Below are positions 59,247 to 64,000 of a stretch of 64,000 nucleotides of DNA, one piece after another. The number at the start of each line of letters is the position of its first letter. Positions within the stretch are counted from its first letter, which is position 1. The notes under the pieces were generated by a model. It saw nothing but the letters and a program-made list of their open reading frames with translations. It did not search any database and was not told where the DNA came from. This DNA comes from Parapedobacter sp037190485 (GTDB lineage: Bacteria; Bacteroidota; Bacteroidia; Sphingobacteriales; Sphingobacteriaceae): contig JBBCJB010000013.1 in assembly GCA_037190485.1 (NCBI GenBank), positions 16,635 through 80,634 of the forward strand, written 5' to 3'. Made by a program: the position numbers and the translations under genes.

Positions 59247-60410
59247 TCAGAACGCCTCGCTCAGTGATAGGTAGAAACCGCCCTGGCGTTTTTCGCCGGG
59301 GCGTCGTTCGCCCAAGCCGTAGTCGAGCCGGATGCTTGAACTATGCTCAAGGTCGAAGAAATACCGCAGTCCCCCGCCGAATGACGGTACGAAACGGGCA
59401 TTTCTTAGGCTTCCCCGATAGGTGGATCCCGTACCGATGAACGCTGCTGCGCCCACCCGCGGGTGGAAACGATAGCGAAGCTCGGCTTGCATCGCAAGTA
59501 GGCTGAGGTCGCGATATCGGCCCATGTAGTAGCCGCGCATCATCATGTCGCCTCCCAATTCCTGGTAGGCGTAGAAGGGAACGCGCTCGCCAAAGGCCGT
59601 TTTGTACTGGGTGTTCAGTCCCAAGGTCAATTGGCTGGATAATGGGAAGAACGCACGCCCGTCGACCGTGATGAGGCTTCCCTTGAAATGCGTGTCTCCA
59701 CCGAATCCCGGTGAGAAGGCGTATTTGGCGCGGGCGTAATATCCGCTCGTGGTGTAGGTGTTGCGGTTTCGCGTATCAAAAAGTTGAGAAAAACCAACGA
59801 GCGTGTGCCAACCGCCCTGTTGCCCATAGGGTGCATCGAAATCGAAGATGCCACCCTGTTCCTTGTCTGAAAACACGAAGCGTTCGTAAGCGACGTTCAA
59901 TCCTGCGTAGTAGTTTGGCGCCAACCGGCGTTCGCCCTCAAACCGTACGCGGATCAGCCGCATGAGCACGACGTCTTCGTCATCGGCAGCCGTCTGGTTG
60001 CCCAGACCAAAGAAGCTAAATGGAAAATTTCGGAAACGCAGCTCACTGATGTAATGGTGTCGATTGCCCGTGGTCCATAGGTCTGACTCCAACTTGAGGT
60101 TGGTCTGCCTTTCGGTGGTAAACGTGCCAATGAACGTGATGTTTGACGTGCGTATGGACGTGTCGGCTTTGTTGAGGTAGAAATTATACACCCCGGCCAA
60201 TCCGAATTCCAGCCCCGTCTCTTGCGCATAGCCCAATGCGGGTACGACCATGAAGCCCGCTGCGCGCGTGCTGTCCTTTTCGGGTGCGGTGAATCGCTTG
60301 ACTAGCGGATGATCCCAGAGGCTGCGCTTATCCTGTCCATGCACAGGAAGGGCCATCGCCGCGAGCGCAAGCCAAATCAAATAGTGCCAAACCGATTCCT
60401 TAACCGTCAT
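59247..60410 (-). CDS. BamA/TamA-family outer-membrane barrel protein
   Basis: A 387-residue outer-membrane beta-barrel. The signal peptide is YLIWLALAAMALPVHGQ. The body alternates hydrophobic and polar residues in antiparallel strands (GLEFGLAGVYNFYLNKADTS, YYAGLNVAYERFVFSDKEQ, YARAKYAFSPGFGGDTHFKG). It ends in Phe (GGFYLSLSEAF), the BAM-recognition signature. It resembles the barrel half of BamA/TamA surface-antigen proteins without POTRA domains. I start at 60410 (MTVKESVWHYLIW), because the upstream 27 codons are not signal-like. Its role could be transport or assembly; the partner is unknown. Confidence 0.78.
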   Translation of the reverse strand: MTVKESVWHYLIWLALAAMALPVHGQDKRSLWDHPLVKRFTAPEKDSTRAAGFMVVPALGYAQETGLEFGLAGVYNFYLNKADTSIRTSNITFIGTFTTERQTNLKLESDLWTTGNRHHYISELRFRNFPFSFFGLGNQTAADDEDVVLMRLIRVRFEGERRLAPNYYAGLNVAYERFVFSDKEQGGIFDFDAPYGQQGGWHTLVGFSQLFDTRNRNTYTTSGYYARAKYAFSPGFGGDTHFKGSLITVDGRAFFPLSSQLTLGLNTQYKTAFGERVPFYAYQELGGDMMMRGYYMGRYRDLSLLAMQAELRYRFHPRVGAAAFIGTGSTYRGSLRNARFVPSFGGGLRYFFDLEHSSSIRLDYGLGERRPGEKRQGGFYLSLSEAF

Positions 60411-60497
60411 GATGCGGCGAAGATACGGATAACAAGCGAATGCGTAAGCCCGTGTGGGAGGAGGGAAGCCATGCGTCCCAGATTTTTGCAAATAATT

Positions 60498-60527
60498 TTT
60501 GTATTAAATCAAGTTTGTATATCTTTG
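60498..60527 (+). promoter_or_regulatory. promoter of the tRNA-tuf transcription unit
   Basis: TTTG (60498-60501) is followed after 18 bp by TATCTTTG (60520-60527), a full match to TAnnTTTG. It lies about 80 bp before the first of four tRNA genes and is in the divergent spacer next to the barrel-protein gene. Confidence 0.8.
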
Positions 60528-60607
60528 CAGTCCCTAAGAAATAGGGGTGTTTTTTGACATGTTTGCCTCCTTGGGGTTATCTAATGGAAAAGGGGGTGAT
60601 AAAACTT

Positions 60608-60680
<73 letters not shown>

Positions 60681-60688
60681 CAAGTTTT

Positions 60689-60768
60689 GGGGGTATCGCA
60701 TAGCGGCAATTGCGGCGGACTGTAAATCCGCTCCTTCGGGTTCAGTGGTTCGAGTCCACTTACCCCCA
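60689..60768 (+). tRNA. tRNA-Tyr (anticodon GTA)
   Basis: An 80-nt tRNA with a long variable arm. The acceptor GGGGGTA pairs with TACCCCC, the anticodon loop CTGTAAA carries GTA, and the variable region CTCCTTCGGGTTC is present. It lies 8 bp after tRNA-Thr. Confidence 0.93.
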
Positions 60769-60857
60769 CGATCTGATTGGGTTGTAGAATTTGACTTTAG
60801 AACCCTGCTCGGCTGCAGGCAAATCTGAAATCGTAATCTAAAATCGTAAATCGACAA

Positions 60858-60930
60858 GCGGAAGTAGCTCAATTGGTAGAGCGATAGCCTTCCAAGCTAT
60901 AGGTTGCGGGTTCGAGACCCGTCTTCCGCT
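60858..60930 (+). tRNA. tRNA-Gly (anticodon TCC)
   Basis: A 73-nt cloverleaf with acceptor GCGGAAG/CTTCCGC, D arm AGCTCAATTGGTAGAGC, anticodon loop CTTCCAA (TCC) and T arm GCGGGTTCGAGACCCGT. Third gene of the cluster. Confidence 0.95.
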
Positions 60931-61002
60931 CGTTATGTGTCGTAGTCTCTGTCAAACCATAGGTTGGTCGATTGGCAGGGACTTGGATTGTAAACAACAA
61001 AA

Positions 61003-61074
<72 letters not shown>

Positions 61075-61131
61075 CGTAAATGTAACTCATTATTCATACA
61101 TAAAATTTTAAATTACTAATTCGCATAAAAC

Positions 61132-62319
61132 ATGGCAAAAGAGAAATTTGACCGCAGTAAACCGCACTTAAACATTGGTACGATCGGTCACGTTGACCAC
61201 GGTAAAACAACGACTACCGCTGCAATCACGAAAGTATTGGCAGATAAGGGACTTTCTGAAGCCCGTTCTTTTGATTCCATTGACTCTGCTCCAGAAGAAA
61301 AAGAGCGTGGTATCACCATCAATACGGCTCACGTTGAATATTCCACTGCCACACGTCACTATGCGCACGTTGACTGTCCGGGACACGCCGACTATGTGAA
61401 GAACATGGTTACTGGTGCTGCCCAAATGGACGGTGCCATCATCGTTGTTGCGGCTACGGATGGTCCGATGCCCCAAACACGCGAACACATCCTGTTGGCT
61501 CGCCAAGTAGGTGTGCCTGCATTGGTGGTATTCATGAATAAAGTGGATTTGGTCGATGACCCTGAGTTGTTGGACTTGGTCGAAATGGAAATCCGCGAAT
61601 TGTTGTCATTCTACGAGTACCCTGGCGATGATATCCCGGTTATCCGCGGTTCCGCTTTGGGTGGTTTGAATGGTGAGTCTCAGTGGGTAGATAAAATCAT
61701 GGAGTTGATGGATGCGGTAGATAACCACATCCCGATTCCTCCGCGCTTGACGGAGCTTCCGTTCCTGATGCCGATTGAAGACGTATTCTCGATCACTGGT
61801 CGTGGTACAGTAGCCACCGGTCGTATCGAGCGTGGTGTGATCAACTCAGGCGATCCGGTTGAAATCTTGGGTATGGGCGCTGAGAACCTGAAGTCTACGG
61901 TTACCGGTGTCGAAATGTTCCGCAAGATCCTGGATTACGGCGAGGCTGGTGATAACGTAGGTTTGTTGTTGCGTGGTATCGAAAAAACCGATATCCGTCG
62001 TGGTATGGTTATCTGCAAGCCAGGATCCGTAACGCCGCACACGGAGTTCAAAGCTGAAGTTTACGTATTGTCAAAGGCTGAAGGTGGCCGTCACACGCCG
62101 TTCTTCAACAAATACCGTCCGCAATTCTACTTCCGTACCACAGACGTTACTGGAGAGATTGCACTTCCTGATGGCGTAGAAATGGTTATGCCTGGTGATA
62201 ACGTAACGATCACGGTAAAACTGATCAACGCGATTGCCATGGAAAAAGGTCTTCGTTTCGCTATCCGCGAAGGTGGTCGGACCGTAGGTGCCGGACAGGT
62301 AACCGAAATCCTTAAATAA
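61132..62319 (+). CDS. tuf: translation elongation factor Tu
   Basis: A 395-residue EF-Tu that brings aminoacyl-tRNA to the ribosome. The P-loop GHVDHGKTT (residues 19-27), effector region RGITINTAHVEY, DCPGHADYVKNM, MNKVDLVDD and the C-terminal REGGRTVGAGQVTEILK are all present. Base composition is less GC-rich and codon use more uniform than in neighbouring genes, as expected for a very highly expressed gene. It is expressed from the upstream tRNA promoter. Confidence 0.99.
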   Translation: MAKEKFDRSKPHLNIGTIGHVDHGKTTTTAAITKVLADKGLSEARSFDSIDSAPEEKERGITINTAHVEYSTATRHYAHVDCPGHADYVKNMVTGAAQMDGAIIVVAATDGPMPQTREHILLARQVGVPALVVFMNKVDLVDDPELLDLVEMEIRELLSFYEYPGDDIPVIRGSALGGLNGESQWVDKIMELMDAVDNHIPIPPRLTELPFLMPIEDVFSITGRGTVATGRIERGVINSGDPVEILGMGAENLKSTVTGVEMFRKILDYGEAGDNVGLLLRGIEKTDIRRGMVICKPGSVTPHTEFKAEVYVLSKAEGGRHTPFFNKYRPQFYFRTTDVTGEIALPDGVEMVMPGDNVTITVKLINAIAMEKGLRFAIREGGRTVGAGQVTEILK

Positions 62320-62349
62320 GCAACCCCTTTGGGATTGCGCAATTCCAAC

Positions 62350-62386
62350 CGATTAGCTAATCAGTATTACGCTGATTAGCTAATCG
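62350..62386 (+). other. perfect 15-bp stem-loop between tuf and tRNA-Trp
   Basis: CGATTAGCTAATCAG (62350-62364) and CTGATTAGCTAATCG (62372-62386) are exact inverted copies around a 7-nt loop. No T-run follows, so it is unlikely to be a simple terminator. It may be an RNA-processing site, or an mRNA 3'-end stabiliser for tuf. Just upstream GGGATTGCGCAATTCC (62331-62346) is a second short palindrome. Confidence 0.6.
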
Positions 62387-62408
62387 TGTCTGGGAAGGCA
62401 ACGCATAC

Positions 62409-62479
62409 ACGGGCATAGTTCAATGGTAGAATAGAGGTCTCCAAAACCTTTGATCTGGGTTCGAATCCTGGTGCCCGTG
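62409..62479 (+). tRNA. tRNA-Trp (anticodon CCA)
   Basis: A 71-nt cloverleaf with acceptor ACGGGCA/TGCCCGT, D arm AGTTCAATGGTAGAAT, anticodon loop CTCCAAA (CCA) in AGGT/ACCT, and T arm CTGGGTTCGAATCCTGG. It lies between tuf and secE, a conserved Bacteroidota arrangement. Confidence 0.95.
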
Positions 62480-62495
62480 CAAACTTTGACAGGAA

Positions 62496-62690
62496 ATGGC
62501 AAAAGTAGTTGAATTCATAAAAGACTCTTATACAGAAATGAGCCAAAAGGTCACTTGGCCTACTTGGGCACAGCTGCAAAGCTCTGCCGTAGTGGTATTG
62601 GTGGCTTCCGTTATCATCGCGTTGCTGATTTTCGCGATGGATAAAGCGTCGAGTAATGTGCTGGAGCTGTTCTATAATATTGGATCTTAA
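62496..62690 (+). CDS. secE: preprotein translocase subunit SecE
   Basis: A 64-residue single-TM SecE that clamps SecY in the translocon. MAKVVEFIKDSYTEMSQKVT, then WPTWAQLQSSAVVV, is the typical amphipathic helix and TM start, and the TM helix covers about residues 30-50. Length is usual for Bacteroidota. It lies 16 bp after tRNA-Trp and 17 bp before nusG. Confidence 0.96.
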   Translation: MAKVVEFIKDSYTEMSQKVTWPTWAQLQSSAVVVLVASVIIALLIFAMDKASSNVLELFYNIGS

Positions 62691-62707
62691 TTGGTTGGGA
62701 AGAAGAA

Positions 62708-63253
62708 ATGGCAGATCAAGCACTGAAATGGTATGTTGTACGGGCGGTAAGCGGTAAGGAAAAGAAGGTCAAGCAATATATCGAGGCCGAGATAAACCGC
62801 ATGGGAATCACGCACCTCGTGCCGCAAGTATTGATTCCGATGGAGAAATACTACCAGATGCGGGATGGAAAGAAGGTGGCCAAGGAGCGCAATTTCTACC
62901 CTGGATACGTGTTGTTGGAGGCTGCTTTGGACGGAGAGCTGGAGCATGTCATCAAAAACATCAATAGCGTGGTCGGTTTCTTGGGTGACAAAGACGGTAC
63001 CCCCATCCCATTGCGTCCTGCCGAAATCAATCGTATATTGGGCAAGGTGGACGAGATGTCCGGCCAAGGGGAGTCGATGAATGTACCGTACTACGTAGGC
63101 GAGTTGGTGAAGGTGAACGACGGCCCGTTCAACGGATTCACCGGCGAGATCGAGGAAGTGAACGAGGAGAAGAAAAAACTGAAAGTGATGGTCAAGGTGT
63201 TTGGACGGAAAACGCCATTGGAACTGAACTATATCCAAGTGGAAAAAGAATGA
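62708..63253 (+). CDS. nusG: transcription termination/antitermination factor NusG
   Basis: A 181-residue NusG that binds RNA polymerase and links transcription to translation or Rho. The NGN domain starts ALKWYVVRAVSGKEKKVKQY and contains FYPGYVLLEAALDGELEHVI. The KOW domain near the end has GELVKVNDGPFNGFTGEIEE. It is co-transcribed with secE. A hairpin terminator follows at 63255-63286. Confidence 0.98.
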   Translation: MADQALKWYVVRAVSGKEKKVKQYIEAEINRMGITHLVPQVLIPMEKYYQMRDGKKVAKERNFYPGYVLLEAALDGELEHVIKNINSVVGFLGDKDGTPIPLRPAEINRILGKVDEMSGQGESMNVPYYVGELVKVNDGPFNGFTGEIEEVNEEKKKLKVMVKVFGRKTPLELNYIQVEKE

Positions 63254-63254
63254 T

Positions 63255-63286
63255 AGGCCTTCCCGCATGGGAAGCCTTTATTTTTT
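63255..63286 (+). terminator. intrinsic terminator of secE-nusG
   Basis: AGGCCTTCCC (63255-63264) pairs with GGGAAGCCT (63269-63277) with a one-base bulge and a GCAT loop, and is followed by TTATTTTTT. It is immediately after the nusG stop. Confidence 0.8.
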
Positions 63287-63315
63287 CATTATGTTATATA
63301 ATTAAAAATTTTTTG

Positions 63316-63323
63316 TACCTTTG
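63316..63323 (+). promoter_or_regulatory. -7 box of the rplK ribosomal-protein operon
   Basis: TACCTTTG (63316-63323) matches TAnnTTTG within an AT-rich tract; a clear -33 TTTG is not seen. The predicted start near 63329 gives a leader of about 110 nt before rplK at 63439, long enough for an RNA control element such as the known L1-binding site of other bacteria, though I do not identify one. Confidence 0.6.
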
Positions 63324-63438
63324 CACTCCATTTTGGGGTGCTTGTGCGATTAAGCGTTAAGCGCTTCAAAATCTAAATGTTACGTTAAATGCTTCCAACT
63401 TACTAACAAACATTTATTAATTAAATTAACATCGAGAA

Positions 63439-63882
63439 ATGGCAAAAGAAGTCAGTGCGTTAGTAAAATTACAGGTGAAAGGCGGCGCTGCAAATCCTTC
63501 GCCTCCTGTTGGACCCGCTCTGGGTGCAAAGGGGGTAAACATCATGGAGTTTTGCAAGCAGTTTAACGCCCGTACCCAGGACAAGGCAGGTAAAGTATTG
63601 CCTGTTGTGATTACTGTCTATGCTGATAAGTCGTTCGATTTCATCATTAAAACCCCGCCTGTGGCCATTCAGTTGTTAGAGGTATCGGGGCTGAAAGGTG
63701 GTTCCGGTGAGCCTCACCGTAAGAAGGTGGGCAAGGTGACCTGGGAACAGGTGGAAACCATCGCCAAGGATAAATTGGTCGACCTGAATGCATTTTCTGT
63801 TGAAAGTGCCATGAAAATGGTTGCAGGAACAGCACGCAGTATGGGTATCACCGTGAGCGGAGATGCTCCCTGGAAAAATTAA
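63439..63882 (+). CDS. rplK: 50S ribosomal protein L11
   Basis: A 147-residue L11. It binds 23S rRNA at the GTPase-associated centre. The hallmarks are KLQVKGGAANPSPPVGPALG, KGVNIMEFCKQFNART, DFIIKTPPVAIQLLE and the C-terminal AGTARSMGITVSGDAPWKN. Full length. It is the first gene of the rplK-rplA run, with its own upstream promoter. Confidence 0.98.
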   Translation: MAKEVSALVKLQVKGGAANPSPPVGPALGAKGVNIMEFCKQFNARTQDKAGKVLPVVITVYADKSFDFIIKTPPVAIQLLEVSGLKGGSGEPHRKKVGKVTWEQVETIAKDKLVDLNAFSVESAMKMVAGTARSMGITVSGDAPWKN

Positions 63883-63905
63883 ATAACAGAAATCAGTTTA
63901 AGAAA

Positions 63906-64000
63906 GTGGCTAGATTAACAAAAAATCAGAAAGCGGCACGATCCAAAATTGAAGCTGGTAAAGCATATTCATTGCAGGACGCTGCGGCTCTTGTTAAAGA
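63906..64000 (+). CDS. rplA: 50S ribosomal protein L1 (partial)
   Basis: The 5' end of rplA, cut by the window edge. From a GTG at 63906 it reads VARLTKNQKAARSKIEAGKA, then YSLQDAAALVK, the typical N-terminus of Bacteroidota L1. The start is 23 bp after the rplK stop, the conserved L11-L1 order. Confidence 0.93.
   Translation, partial: MARLTKNQKAARSKIEAGKAYSLQDAAALVK

Overview
The window looks like chromosome from a high-GC member of the Bacteroidota, most likely Sphingobacteriaceae; Parapedobacter-like is my guess. The reasons are the gliding/type IX secretion genes gldK-gldL-gldM-gldN, the DUF4271 gene beside a HemD-like gene, FecI/FecR-type sigma/anti-sigma pairs, many lipoproteins with the lipobox Cys followed by K or R, and promoters of the Bacteroidota form TTTG-N18-20-TAnnTTTG. 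Genes are densely packed, and the high GC content creates many long antisense reading frames that are not genes.

Layout. 1-11.3 kb is housekeeping: a cut-off SF1 helicase, a PEP-mutase-like enzyme, a WalJ-like hydrolase, an S41 protease, the hflX-lipB pair, a coiled-coil exported protein, and a RidA/EamA/RecG gene run. 11.4-18.2 kb holds the gldKLMN operon with its promoter, a HemD-like gene and a DUF4271 gene. 18.2-24.7 kb holds a tandem DUF1080 lipoprotein, an alkyltransferase-like protein lacking the acceptor Cys, a CBS protein, hpt, an AsmA-like/GT51 fusion and mrp. 24.8-31.0 kb is an AddB/AddA-like pair. 31.0-36.8 kb has two apparent gene remnants, a GH106-like lipoprotein, an Lrp regulator and a glutamate-type dehydrogenase.

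37-57.5 kb is an accessory signalling region with three ECF sigma operons. The first (37.2-40.3 kb) is a FecI/FecR pair followed by an STN-domain repeat protein instead of a TonB receptor. The other two are paralogous three-gene modules at 42.0-46.6 and 50.1-54.7 kb: an ECF sigma factor, a one-TM anti-sigma-like protein with a TPR-like exterior domain, and a signal-peptide TPR-CHAT caspase-like protease anchored by a C-terminal TM segment. Two lipoproteins lie between the modules and a zinc metalloprotease follows. I infer that the CHAT protease cuts the exterior part of its partner anti-sigma factor and so releases the sigma factor. This would be a periplasmic counterpart of the CHAT/Csx30/sigma logic of Craspase, without any CRISPR. 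It is the main candidate for an undescribed system.

57.5-64 kb has a lipoprotein with a structured leader, an outer-membrane barrel protein, and the conserved run of four tRNAs-tuf-tRNA-Trp-secE-nusG-rplK-rplA.

Three unrelated families of about 160-177 bp imperfect foldback (whole-length palindromic) elements are scattered between genes. One starts exactly at the end of the -7 box of a sigma-factor promoter and another supplies the stop codon of mrp. Annotation was made by eye: family calls rest on recognised motifs, and no database search was run.
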